64,000 nucleotides of DNA, from assembly GCF_900156415.1 (NCBI RefSeq), contig NZ_FTNM01000007.1, positions 62,001 to 126,000 on the forward strand, given 5' to 3'. Numbering within the stretch: the first letter of the stretch is position 1; every line of letters starts with the position of its first letter. A model generated the notes under the pieces. It was not told the origin of the DNA. It ran no database searches and saw nothing but the letters and a program-made list of their open reading frames with translations. This DNA comes from Pontibacter lucknowensis (lineage in GTDB: Bacteria > Bacteroidota > Bacteroidia > Cytophagales > Hymenobacteraceae). The translations under genes and the position numbers were made by a program. Of the stretch, positions 34,761-43,605 are shown piece after piece.

Positions 34761-35621
34761 TTAGGCATTCTGCATTTTGAGCAGCTCCTGGTGGTATTTG
34801 ATCAGGCCTTCGCTTGGGCTGGAGATGATCACTCCGATATGGCAGCCATACTTCTTGGCTACCAGCTTGAGCGTGTCCGAGAAATGAAACGCGATAGAAC
34901 CAACAAAGTTTACAGGAAGCTCACCAAAACCCTCGTATTTGCTGACATGACGCTCAAAGAACTCTTCGAAGTTCTCGTAAATCATCTCTTTGATTACCGG
35001 GCTCTTGCGCTTCTCATACATAAACTTAGCAAAGGTGGCCAGGTACTGGCTAGGTATGTCAGAGCCATATACGGCGTCAAGGATACCGTCTTTCGTAAGG
35101 TTATACCTGTTCTTGAGTGAAGTGGCCAGTTCCTCAGGCAACTCGCGGTACATGTAGGCCTTGATCAACAGCTTGCCCAGGTAGGCTCCACTGCCTTCGT
35201 CACCCATCAGGAAACCAAGCGAAGTCACGTTATCTATAATGTTCTTGCCATCGTAAAGACAGGAGTTAGAGCCTGTTCCCAGGATACAGGCTATACCTGG
35301 CTTGTGGCCACACAGGGCGCGGGCAGCAGCTAGCAAGTCGTGGTCTACATAGTTGGGCACGTTGGGGAAGGCGCGGCTAAGGGCATCTTCTACGCGTTTG
35401 TTACGCTCCGGAGAGCTACAGCCAGCACCGTAATAGTAAATGGCGCTAATATTTTTTTCTTTCAGCTGAGGCAGCAGCTCGGTCTCAAAAATGCTGTAAA
35501 TCTTGTCAGTATCGAGGTACTGCGGGTTGATGCCAGTTGTGTTGACCTGTTCATATTCGTTGTCGGCATCGATTACACGCCAGTCTGTTTTTGTAGAGCC
35601 GCTGTCAGCTATCAGAATCAT
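34761..35621 (-). CDS. BadF/BadG-family N-acetylglucosamine/N-acetylmuramic acid kinase
   Basis: A 286-residue ASKHA-fold kinase: phosphate-1 loop IADSGSTKTDW, the adenosine loop ACILGTGSNSCLYDG, and GFLMGDEGSGAYLG. The family phosphorylates GlcNAc, GlcN or MurNAc. Its position 48 bases upstream of murQ on the same strand suggests that it makes MurNAc 6-phosphate (MurK-like) or GlcNAc 6-phosphate for cell-wall recycling. Which sugar it prefers cannot be read from the sequence. Confidence 0.88.
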   Translation of the reverse strand: MILIADSGSTKTDWRVIDADNEYEQVNTTGINPQYLDTDKIYSIFETELLPQLKEKNISAIYYYGAGCSSPERNKRVEDALSRAFPNVPNYVDHDLLAAARALCGHKPGIACILGTGSNSCLYDGKNIIDNVTSLGFLMGDEGSGAYLGKLLIKAYMYRELPEELATSLKNRYNLTKDGILDAVYGSDIPSQYLATFAKFMYEKRKSPVIKEMIYENFEEFFERHVSKYEGFGELPVNFVGSIAFHFSDTLKLVAKKYGCHIGVIISSPSEGLIKYHQELLKMQNA

Positions 35622-35682
35622 AATATTGGTAATTTATAGTTGATCAGGAGCCTACCTGTTACAGTAGCATACTCCCTGTGTT

Positions 35683-35940
35683 TTATTTTCGGTATACTGA
35701 ATTTTTGACTTGTCCGATCACCTCAAATTTGTCAAATACATATTCGGTATGCGGCGCGTCCTTCAACTCCTCGGTCAGGTCCTGGCCTGCCCAGTGTTCG
35801 TAGTGGTTGCCGCTCCGCCACAGGCGTGATTTTTTCACGTCGTAAATCAGGCCTTTGTAAGCCACCCATACCTCGTCACGGTCCTGGCCATTGCGCAGGG
35901 CAAGCTGTTGCAGGGTGAACTCCGGGAGATTTTCTTCCAT
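35683..35940 (-). CDS. Cytochrome b5-like heme/steroid-binding domain protein
   Basis: An 85-residue single-domain protein with the membrane-associated-progesterone-receptor (MAPR) type b5 pattern: LPEFTLQQLALRNG, VWVAYKGLIYDVKKSRLW, and HYEHWAGQDLTEELKDAPH. MAPR-type domains bind heme or steroids without the paired histidines of classic cytochrome b5; bacterial roles are unclear. The frame stays open to ATG 36057, but a TATATTTG box at 35978-35971 lies inside that extension and the family domain begins at ATG 35940, so the shorter start is used. The longer form would add 39 residues with a Cys-x2-Cys. Confidence 0.75.
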   Translation of the reverse strand: MEENLPEFTLQQLALRNGQDRDEVWVAYKGLIYDVKKSRLWRSGNHYEHWAGQDLTEELKDAPHTEYVFDKFEVIGQVKNSVYRK

Positions 35941-35970
35941 TTGGTTGCAGGCCTCACAAAGCCCGGGTTG

Positions 35971-35978
35971 CAAATATA
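35971..35978 (-). promoter_or_regulatory. -7 box before the cytochrome b5-like gene
   Basis: TATATTTG on the minus strand with TTTG 24 bases upstream (somewhat long spacing). It lies between the arginase-family stop and ATG 35940 and gives a leader of about 25 bases. Confidence 0.5.
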
Positions 35979-36049
35979 ATAATACTGCCCTAGTGATTGG
36001 GGCAAACGGAACAGAATCGGGTTTGTTTCTTTGTTCGCTTCCTGAAGTA

Positions 36050-37201
36050 TTAGCCAATGCGGGCCTGCGTCAGGATCCAGCGGTTAGGCACTTCGCCTTT
36101 GATGGCCTGCAGGTAGTCTTCATAGCTGCAGGGTACAATGCGGGGACTCTTTTCATCTGAAAGGGGTTCTACTTCCATCCACCACTTTTCACTTGCTTTG
36201 CTTTTATAGAATGTCATACGCTCCGGGTTATCACTGAAGGCCACGGCGTATTTGGTAAACTTGCTGGAGCTGAATTCTGTTTCATTCTTGCGGTGGTAGA
36301 AGCCCTCTATAAAGTACCAGATCATGGTGGCGATGGTCATGGCCGTTAGTTCCTGGCTGTCCTGTGCAGGATCATACTCGTAAATTCCCAGTGATGTCAT
36401 CTGGTCACTCAGACCTGCATACCAGCACAGCTGGCAGGCTTCCTCGCCAGTAAGCCCGAACGGGTTGGCAGGCGTATAGCCCGGCGCATCCTGATGGCGG
36501 ATAGCCGAAATGTCAAAAGTGAGCAGGTCTGCCAGGCGCACAACCGGCTCCATCTCCTGCACACTGCGGTGCACTTCGCCTACACGGTAAGCCTCAAAGT
36601 GCAGCTTTTCGAACGTGGCCATCACTTCTGGGTCCACCAGGTAAGACTGATAGCCGATCTGGCCCAGGCTGAAGAGGTAGTTCGGTTCGTGCATCAGGAT
36701 CTGGCGGAGCTGCTTTTTATTGGCAGGCACGTCATTGTCTTCGCTCATATCCACGCTGCTGTCCACGGTTACCATATTCACGGCACGTTCCAGGTACTCG
36801 TAGCCCATGTACTGTCCGTACTCCAGGTCATGCGTGCCGCCGATGATAATGGGAATGGTATTATGCGAGATGAGGACTTCAACTATTTCTTTCAACCGCA
36901 GGTAAGTGTCGTCGAGTGTTATGCCCGGGCGTAGGTTGCCCAGGTCGACTATGTTGCAGCGACCGGCTCCTTTGTGCATGCTGTACAGTTTTTTGCGTAC
37001 AGCACGGGCCGGAATCATCTCTGCTACTGTTTCCTCTCCTTGTCCCCGGGTCTCGTTTATCCCGATCAGGGCGATGTCAGCTGAGCGCCAGTCAGGGAAT
37101 TTGCCAGTAAAGCGGCCGATGTAGGCACCAAGTGTGCGCGGTTTGTCAAGCAGCGCAAAAATGTCCTCATTCAGAGGTTCGAAAAAGATGGAAAGGTTCA
37201 T
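36050..37201 (-). CDS. Arginase/formimidoylglutamase family protein with altered metal site
   Basis: A 383-residue protein of the ureohydrolase fold. The family landmarks are recognisable but altered. GGTHDLEYG keeps the first metal His (124). The DAHxD motif reads Asp147-Ser-Ser149-Val-Asp151, losing the central His. The DxD motif reads Asp230-Ile-Ser232, losing the second Asp. Thus two of six usual Mn ligands are replaced by serine. It is usually labelled formimidoylglutamase (HutG) in related genomes; no hut gene is nearby. It may bind one metal, or act non-catalytically. A TATATTTG box at 37228-37221 precedes it closely. Confidence 0.8.
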   Translation of the reverse strand: MNLSIFFEPLNEDIFALLDKPRTLGAYIGRFTGKFPDWRSADIALIGINETRGQGEETVAEMIPARAVRKKLYSMHKGAGRCNIVDLGNLRPGITLDDTYLRLKEIVEVLISHNTIPIIIGGTHDLEYGQYMGYEYLERAVNMVTVDSSVDMSEDNDVPANKKQLRQILMHEPNYLFSLGQIGYQSYLVDPEVMATFEKLHFEAYRVGEVHRSVQEMEPVVRLADLLTFDISAIRHQDAPGYTPANPFGLTGEEACQLCWYAGLSDQMTSLGIYEYDPAQDSQELTAMTIATMIWYFIEGFYHRKNETEFSSSKFTKYAVAFSDNPERMTFYKSKASEKWWMEVEPLSDEKSPRIVPCSYEDYLQAIKGEVPNRWILTQARIG

Positions 37202-37220
37202 AAATCAGTATCAGGAAGGT

Positions 37221-37228
37221 CAAATATA
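37221..37228 (-). promoter_or_regulatory. -7 box of the arginase-family gene
   Basis: TATATTTG on the minus strand; leader about 14 bases to ATG 37201. Confidence 0.5.
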
Positions 37229-37442
37229 GCAAAACTGCTGCTTTTGTGAGCGGCTTTTATTAACTATAACTTTTTCGCGTAAAAAGTGCAATCAATATAA
37301 TGAATAGCAAATATTTGTACAGGAAGGTATAGAAATTTCAGAAAAAAATAATTAAAATGCACATACTAACGAACGTGTGGCCCATGTTGTGCCATCGTTC
37401 GTGATGTCCTAAAATAGACTGACACTAACCTTAGCAAACACA

Positions 37443-39200
37443 ATGAACGTAACCCGCACCCTTGATCTGCTGCCTTTTCAGCTGCAGAACTCGCCTCAGC
37501 CGGATTGTCTGGCTACAAAAGTTAACGGACAATGGATTAAATACAGCACACAGGATGTGCAGGACACTGCCAACCAGGTAAGCCTTGGTCTGCTGAAACT
37601 AGGTATAGGAAAGGGCGACAAAGTGGCTATTATTTCCCTGAACCGGCCGGAGTGGGTGTTTGCTGACTTTGGTATACAGCAAATAGGTGCTATAAGTGTA
37701 CCAATGTACCCGACAATCACGGTAGAGGACTACCGCTACATCTTCAACGATGCGGAGGTGAAAGCTGTGTTTGTGTCTGATGCGGAGCTCTACAACAAAG
37801 TAGTGGCTGCTACAGAGGGGATGGAGAGCATCAAAGAGATCTATACCTTCGACGAAATTCACGGTGCCAAGCACTGGAAGGAAGTGATCAAACTGGGAGA
37901 AGGAGAAGACGTAGCACAGCTTGAGCCATTGAAGGCTGGTGTTGGTCCTGACGATATCCTCACCATTATCTATACCTCTGGTACAACCGGCAACCCGAAG
38001 GGGGTTATGCTGACAAATAACAACATTATCAGTAACGTGACTGGTACGCTGCCTTATGTGCCTGTAAACCAGCATCACCGCGCACTGAGCTTCCTGCCGC
38101 TTTGCCATATTTTCGAGCGCATGCTCCTTTATTTATATATGCGCATTGGCGTGTCGATCTACTACGCTGAGAGCATCGAGAAAGTGGCCGACAACCTGAA
38201 AGAGGTGCAGCCGCATGTGTTTACCACGGTGCCGCGTCTGCTCGAGAAGGTATATGACAAGATCGTGGCCAAAGGTATGGAACTGACCGGCGTGAAGCGT
38301 AAGCTTTTCTTCTGGGCACTGGAGCTCGGTCTGCAGTATGATACCCGCGAAGACAAAGGCTGGTGGTATAACAAGCAGCTGGAACTGGCCAATAAACTTA
38401 TCTTCAGCAAATGGCGCGAGGCCCTGGGCGGCAACGTAATTGCCATTGTATCGGGTGGCGCGGCGCTACAGCCACGCCTGGCCCGTGTGTTCTGGTCAGC
38501 CAACATCCGCGTGATGGAAGGTTATGGTCTGACAGAGACGTCGCCAGTGATAGCCGTGAACCGCTACGAGCCGGAGAACAACGTGATTGGTACCGTAGGT
38601 ATGGCCATCGATGGGGTGGAGATCAAAATCGCAGAGGATGGCGAGATACTGACCCGTGGACCACACGTGATGAAAGGCTACTACAAGAAACCTGATCTGA
38701 CGGCCGAGGTGATCGATGCCGAAAACTGGTTCCATACCGGTGACATAGGAGAGCTGGTAGAGGGCAAGTTTCTTAAGATCACGGACCGCAAGAAAGAGAT
38801 GTTCAAAACGTCGGGTGGCAAGTATGTGGCACCGCAGCCGATCGAGAACAAGCTGAAGGAGTCGGTAGTGATAGAGCAGGCCATGGTGGTAGGAGCCGGG
38901 CAGAAGTATGCCGCTGCTCTGATCGTGCCTTCGTTCCTGGGGCTGCAGGACTGGTGTGCACACAAAGGTATCCCGTATACCTCTGATGCCGAGATGATCA
39001 CCAAGCCGGAGATCATGGACAAGTATAAGCGTGAGGTGGATAAAGCCAACGAAGGGCTGGCGCAATTCGAGACCATCAAGAAGTTCACGCTGATCCCGAA
39101 CATGTGGACGGTGGAAAGCGGTGAGCTGACACCGACCCTGAAGGTGAAGCGCAAAAACATCACAGCTAATTACCAGAAAGAGATTGACAGTATGTATTAA
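37443..39200 (+). CDS. fadD: Long-chain acyl-CoA synthetase (AMP-forming)
   Basis: Activates fatty acids to acyl-CoA with ATP. The 585-residue enzyme has the AMP-binding signature IIYTSGTTGNPKGVMLT, the motif GYGLTETSP, the GDIGELVEGKFLKITDRKKE hinge region and the C-terminal lysine region. It resembles the FadD15/ACSL-like class of eukaryote-type synthetases. It stands at the head of a plus-strand fatty-acid degradation region (MarR regulator, then FadN-, FadA- and FadE-type genes) but is separated from them by a terminator. Confidence 0.93.
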   Translation: MNVTRTLDLLPFQLQNSPQPDCLATKVNGQWIKYSTQDVQDTANQVSLGLLKLGIGKGDKVAIISLNRPEWVFADFGIQQIGAISVPMYPTITVEDYRYIFNDAEVKAVFVSDAELYNKVVAATEGMESIKEIYTFDEIHGAKHWKEVIKLGEGEDVAQLEPLKAGVGPDDILTIIYTSGTTGNPKGVMLTNNNIISNVTGTLPYVPVNQHHRALSFLPLCHIFERMLLYLYMRIGVSIYYAESIEKVADNLKEVQPHVFTTVPRLLEKVYDKIVAKGMELTGVKRKLFFWALELGLQYDTREDKGWWYNKQLELANKLIFSKWREALGGNVIAIVSGGAALQPRLARVFWSANIRVMEGYGLTETSPVIAVNRYEPENNVIGTVGMAIDGVEIKIAEDGEILTRGPHVMKGYYKKPDLTAEVIDAENWFHTGDIGELVEGKFLKITDRKKEMFKTSGGKYVAPQPIENKLKESVVIEQAMVVGAGQKYAAALIVPSFLGLQDWCAHKGIPYTSDAEMITKPEIMDKYKREVDKANEGLAQFETIKKFTLIPNMWTVESGELTPTLKVKRKNITANYQKEIDSMY

Positions 39201-39235
39201 TATGAAGTGAATTGAAGGTTTAAAGCCTTTCAGGT

Positions 39236-39273
39236 AACAAAAAACCCTTTCCGGACCGGAAAGGGTTTTTTGT
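39236..39273. terminator. Intrinsic terminator after fadD
   Basis: CCCTTTCCG and CGGAAAGGG form a stem flanked by A's and a run of six T's. Confidence 0.88.
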
Positions 39274-39404
39274 TTGTAACCATTCTATGAATTATACATA
39301 AACTATAGCGGAAGGTACTATAGCACGAAATCCACTTTAACCTTTGAAGTCGGGAGGGGAATAAATTTTTCGTTAAATTAGTATGCTTGCATAACATTTT
39401 TCTT

Positions 39405-39412
39405 TATATTTG
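39405..39412 (+). promoter_or_regulatory. -7 box of the marR-fadN-fadA-fadE genes
   Basis: TATATTTG matches TAnnTTTG, 18 bases before ATG 39431. TTG at 39387 is a -33 candidate but the spacing (15) is short. Confidence 0.55.
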
Positions 39413-39430
39413 GTATAAACTACATGATGC

Positions 39431-39865
39431 ATGAAGCCGGAAGAGACCGTAGATTATAATGTGAAGGTTTGTTGGCATGCTATCTCGCGTATGTATAATA
39501 CAGAGGCTGCCAAAAATGATATTACCACCTCCATTGGATTTGTTCTGTTAAACATCAATCAGGAGACAGGCACCCCCGCCACGAAGATTGCCCCCCTGCT
39601 TGGTTTGGAGGCGCGCAGCCTGACCCGCATCCTGAAGAGCATGGAGGAGAAAGGCCTTATCTATAAGGTGTCTGACGACAAGGATAAACGGCTGGTGCGG
39701 ATTTTCCTGACCGAACTAGGGCTGGAGAAAAAGGAAGTATCGCGCAGAACGGTGCTCCATTTTAACCATAAAGTGCAGGAAGCTATACCACAGGAAGAGT
39801 TGAATACCTTTTTCCGGGTTTCCGAGCGCATCATCAACATGATCGAAAACAAAGAGATTTTCTAA
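39431..39865 (+). CDS. MarR family transcriptional regulator
   Basis: A 144-residue winged-helix repressor-type protein: helix-turn-helix at about 45-75 (TPATKIAPLLGLEARSLTRI) and wing DKDKRLVRIFLT. It is the first gene of the fad operon (26 bases before the FadN-type gene) and very probably controls it, with an acyl-CoA or fatty acid as ligand. This pairing of a MarR protein with fatty-acid degradation genes is common in Bacteroidota; ligand and operator are not known from sequence. Confidence 0.9.
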   Translation: MKPEETVDYNVKVCWHAISRMYNTEAAKNDITTSIGFVLLNINQETGTPATKIAPLLGLEARSLTRILKSMEEKGLIYKVSDDKDKRLVRIFLTELGLEKKEVSRRTVLHFNHKVQEAIPQEELNTFFRVSERIINMIENKEIF

Positions 39866-39891
39866 CCATAGTAGACCATCAAGCTTTTTCT

Positions 39892-42294
39892 ATGAAGAGA
39901 TTAATTAAGAAAGTAGCCGTGCTGGGTTCCGGTGTCATGGGCTCCCGCATTGCCTGCCACTTTGCCAACATCGGTGTGCAGGTACTGTTGCTCGACATCG
40001 TGCCACGCGAACTCACCCCCGACGAAGAGAAAAAAGGGCTGACGCTGGAAAGCAAGCATGTCCGCAACCGCATTGTGAACAGTGCGCTGGAAGCAGCCAT
40101 TAAGTCTAATCCTTCGCCCCTTTACCGTAAGTCCGATGCCCGCCTGATCCAGACGGGTAACTTCGAAGACAACATGAAGGATATCGCCAGCGCCGACTGG
40201 ACCATTGAGGTGGTGGTGGAGAACCTGAAGATCAAGCATTCAGTGTTTGAGCAGGTGGAGAAGCACCGCAAGCCGGGCACGCTGATCACCTCCAACACCT
40301 CGGGTATCCCGATTCACATGATGCTGGAGGGCCGATCTGACGATTTCAAAAAGCACTTCTGCGGTACGCACTTCTTCAACCCGCCGCGCTATCTCAAGCT
40401 ATTAGAAATTATACCTACGCCAGAAACCGATCAGGATGTTGTAGACTTCCTCATGCACTACGGCGACCTATACCTTGGCAAGACGACTGTACTGGCCAAA
40501 GATACACCGGCTTTCATTGCGAACCGTGTGGGTATCTACGCCATCATGCAAGGCCTGCAGGTGATGAACAAACTCGGACTGAACGTGGACGAGGTGGATC
40601 GTATCACAGGTCCGATCATTGGTCGTCCGAAGTCTGCTACGTTCCGCACGCTGGATGTGGTAGGTCTGGATACTCTGGCTAATGTAGCCAACGGTCTGTA
40701 CCAGACAGGAGAGAAGGACGAGTCGCGTGAGTTATTCAAGCTACCGGACTACCTGCAGAAAATGGTGGAGAACAAGTGGCTGGGCGACAAAACCGGTCAG
40801 GGTTTCTACAAGAAAACGAAAGATGCCAAAGGCAAAACCGAGATCCTGACCCTCGACCTGAACACGCTGGAGTATGGACCAAAGCAGCGTCCGAAGTTCC
40901 AGAGCCTCGAAATTCTCAAGCCGATTGAGGATCTGAAGAAGCGCGTGAAGACCTTCTCCAAGCAAAACGATAAGGCAGCCCAGTTCTTCAACGAGTCACT
41001 CTATGGCTTGTTCCAGTACGTGAGCAACCGCATACCTGAGATCTCCGACGAACTCTACCGCATCGACGACGCCATGCGTGCCGGCTTTGGCTGGGAGCTG
41101 GGTCCGTTCGAGTACTGGGACGTGATCGGCGCCCGCGAAGGTGTGCAGCGCATGATCGAAGCCGGTTACCAGCCTGCGGCCTGGGTAGAGGAGATGCTCA
41201 ACCAAGGCAAAGAGTCCTTCTACATAGTGGAGAGCGGCAACCGCCGTTATTACGACATCCAGAGCAAAGAATACAAGGCAATACCAGGTGTTGAGAACTT
41301 CATCATCCTTGACAACCTGCGCAGCAACAAAGTAGTGTGGAAAAACACTGGCGCTACACTGATCGACCTCGGTGACGGCATCCTGAACGTGGAATTCCAC
41401 ACGAAGATGAACACCATCGGTGGTGATGTGGTGCAGGGGCTGAACAAGGGTATAGAGATTGCCGAGAAAGAGTTCAGAGGCATGGTAGTGGGCAGTCAGG
41501 CAGCGAACTTCTCAGCTGGTGCCAATGTGGGCTTAATTTACATGTATGCCCTAGAGCAGGAGTATGACGAGATCAACTTTATGATCAAGCAGTTTCAGGA
41601 TACGATGATGCGCATGCGCTATTCAGCTATACCTGTGGTAGGCGCGCCGCACGGTCTCACACTGGGCGGTGGCTGCGAGCTGAACTTGCATTGCGACCAT
41701 GTGCAGGCAGCTGCCGAAACCTACATGGGTCTGGTGGAGTTTGGCGTAGGCCTTATACCTGGCGGTGGCGGTACTAAAGAGATGACGCTCCGCGCAGCCG
41801 AGATGTACGAAGAGGGTGATATTGAGTACAACACGCTCAAGAACATCTACCTCAACATAGGTATGGCCAAGGTGTCTACTTCTGCCAAAGAGGCCTTCGA
41901 CTTAGGCTTTATGCGTCAGGGCGACGCGATAACTCTCAACATCAACCGTCAGATTGCTGATGCCAAAGCGCAGGCGATTCGTCTGGCCGAGGCGGGGTAT
42001 ACGCAGCCAGCCAAGAAAACCAAGATAAAAGTACAGGGCAAAGGTGCTTTAGGCATGTTCCTGACGGGAGCCAGTGCGATGGTATCAGGTGGCTACATTT
42101 CAGAGCACGACCAGAAGATATCGCACAAACTCGCTTACGTGATGTGCGGCGGCGACCTCTCTGCTCCGACAGATGTGAGCGAGCAATACCTGCTGGATCT
42201 GGAGCGTGAAGCCTTCCTGTCACTGACCGGTGAACGCAAGACACTAGAGCGTATCCAGAGCATCCTGACCACAGGCAAGCCACTGAGAAATTAA
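39892..42294 (+). CDS. fadN: 3-hydroxyacyl-CoA dehydrogenase / enoyl-CoA hydratase (FadN type)
   Basis: An 800-residue bifunctional beta-oxidation enzyme. The dehydrogenase comes first (NAD loop KKVAVLGSGVMGSRIACHF at about 5-23; GTHFFNPPRYLKLLEIIP with the catalytic His) and the crotonase-like hydratase comes last (about 480-680, GLTLGGGCELNLHCD and GVGLIPGGGGTKEM). This order is the reverse of E. coli FadB and equals Bacillus FadN. It is followed by fadA and fadE, the same gene order as the Bacillus fadNAE operon. Confidence 0.94.
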   Translation: MKRLIKKVAVLGSGVMGSRIACHFANIGVQVLLLDIVPRELTPDEEKKGLTLESKHVRNRIVNSALEAAIKSNPSPLYRKSDARLIQTGNFEDNMKDIASADWTIEVVVENLKIKHSVFEQVEKHRKPGTLITSNTSGIPIHMMLEGRSDDFKKHFCGTHFFNPPRYLKLLEIIPTPETDQDVVDFLMHYGDLYLGKTTVLAKDTPAFIANRVGIYAIMQGLQVMNKLGLNVDEVDRITGPIIGRPKSATFRTLDVVGLDTLANVANGLYQTGEKDESRELFKLPDYLQKMVENKWLGDKTGQGFYKKTKDAKGKTEILTLDLNTLEYGPKQRPKFQSLEILKPIEDLKKRVKTFSKQNDKAAQFFNESLYGLFQYVSNRIPEISDELYRIDDAMRAGFGWELGPFEYWDVIGAREGVQRMIEAGYQPAAWVEEMLNQGKESFYIVESGNRRYYDIQSKEYKAIPGVENFIILDNLRSNKVVWKNTGATLIDLGDGILNVEFHTKMNTIGGDVVQGLNKGIEIAEKEFRGMVVGSQAANFSAGANVGLIYMYALEQEYDEINFMIKQFQDTMMRMRYSAIPVVGAPHGLTLGGGCELNLHCDHVQAAAETYMGLVEFGVGLIPGGGGTKEMTLRAAEMYEEGDIEYNTLKNIYLNIGMAKVSTSAKEAFDLGFMRQGDAITLNINRQIADAKAQAIRLAEAGYTQPAKKTKIKVQGKGALGMFLTGASAMVSGGYISEHDQKISHKLAYVMCGGDLSAPTDVSEQYLLDLEREAFLSLTGERKTLERIQSILTTGKPLRN

Positions 42295-42387
42295 TGTCTA
42301 ATGGGTAATGAAAGATGATTGTGCTGTTCAGAGAGCATACCTGAGAGAGCAACAATCAACCATTTAACAATTTAGCAATTAAAAAAT

Positions 42388-43566
42388 ATGAACAACGCAT
42401 ATATCGTAGCCGGATTTCGTAGCGCAGTAGGCAAAGCCGGGCGCGGAGGCTTCCGGTTCACCAGACCTGATGACCTGGCCGCTGACGTCATCAAACATCT
42501 TATGGCTTCTGTACCTGCCCTCGACCCGGAGCGTGTAGACGACCTGATTGTGGGTAATGCCGTGCCGGAAGCGGAGCAGGGCCTGCAGATTGGCCGTATG
42601 ATTGCGCTTTTGTCTCTGCCGATGTCCGTATCCGGTATGACGGTAAACCGCTACTGCGGCTCCGGTGTGGAAACCATCGCGATGGCCTGCAACCGTATAC
42701 AGGCAGGTATGGCCGACTGTATTGTCGCAGGCGGCACCGAATCTATGTCGATGGTGCCGACAGTGGGCTGGAAGACAGTGCCGAACTACAACATCGCCAA
42801 GAAGAATCCGGACTGGTACCTGAGCATGGGCCTCACGGCTGAAGCAGTGGCCAAAGACTACAATGTTTCACGTGAAGACCAGGACGAGTTTGCCTACAAC
42901 TCACACCAGAAGGCGATCAACGCCATCAAGAATGGCTATTTTAAAGAGCAGATCGTGCCTATTACAGTGGAGGAAACCTACATCGACGAGAACGGCAAGA
43001 AGAAGACCCGCACTTATGTCGTAGATACTGATGAAGGTCCACGTGCCGACACTTCCCTTGAAGCCCTGGCCAGACTGAAGCCTGTGTTTGCGGCCGGCGG
43101 TTCTGTAACAGCCGGTAACTCTTCCCAGACCTCTGACGGTGCTGCCTTTGTGATCGTGATGAGCGAGCGCATGGTGAAAGAACTCAACCTGGAGCCGATC
43201 GCCCGTATGGTGAGCTACGGCACCGGTGGTGTGGATCCGCGCATCATGGGTATGGGCCCGATTGCAGCCGTTCCGAAAGCACTGAAAATGGCTGGTTTGA
43301 CACTTAATGACATCGACCTGATCGAGATGAACGAAGCCTTTGCTGCCCAGTCCATTGCCGTAATGCGCCACCTCGACTTCGACCCAGCCAAGCTGAACGT
43401 AAGCGGCGGGGCGATCGCACTTGGTCACCCGCTGGGTTGCTCCGGAGCTAAGCTTAGCATACAGCAATTCCATGAGCTGCGCCGCCTTGGCAAGAAGTAC
43501 GGCATGGTTACCGCCTGTGTAGGCGGTGGACAGGGCGTAGCCGGCATCTATGAGCTTTTGAAGTAA
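42388..43566 (+). CDS. fadA: Acetyl-CoA acyltransferase (3-ketoacyl-CoA thiolase)
   Basis: Thiolytic cleavage of 3-ketoacyl-CoA, the last beta-oxidation step. The 392-residue enzyme has the acyl-accepting Cys90 (NRYCGSG), GGAIALGHPLGCSGAK with the catalytic His, and TACVGGGQGVAGIYE with the second cysteine. It lies 93 bases after fadN; the spacer contains low-complexity AACAATTTAGCAATT-like sequence and no terminator. Confidence 0.96.
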   Translation: MNNAYIVAGFRSAVGKAGRGGFRFTRPDDLAADVIKHLMASVPALDPERVDDLIVGNAVPEAEQGLQIGRMIALLSLPMSVSGMTVNRYCGSGVETIAMACNRIQAGMADCIVAGGTESMSMVPTVGWKTVPNYNIAKKNPDWYLSMGLTAEAVAKDYNVSREDQDEFAYNSHQKAINAIKNGYFKEQIVPITVEETYIDENGKKKTRTYVVDTDEGPRADTSLEALARLKPVFAAGGSVTAGNSSQTSDGAAFVIVMSERMVKELNLEPIARMVSYGTGGVDPRIMGMGPIAAVPKALKMAGLTLNDIDLIEMNEAFAAQSIAVMRHLDFDPAKLNVSGGAIALGHPLGCSGAKLSIQQFHELRRLGKKYGMVTACVGGGQGVAGIYELLK

Positions 43567-43605
43567 AAACTAACCTGAACCTAAAAACACTAATCATATT
43601 CTGCC

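Noticed and set aside
37300-37320. CAAATATTTG palindrome upstream of fadD as a promoter
   Set aside because: The hexamer before TTTG reads AATA rather than TAnn, so it does not match the -7 consensus on either strand.
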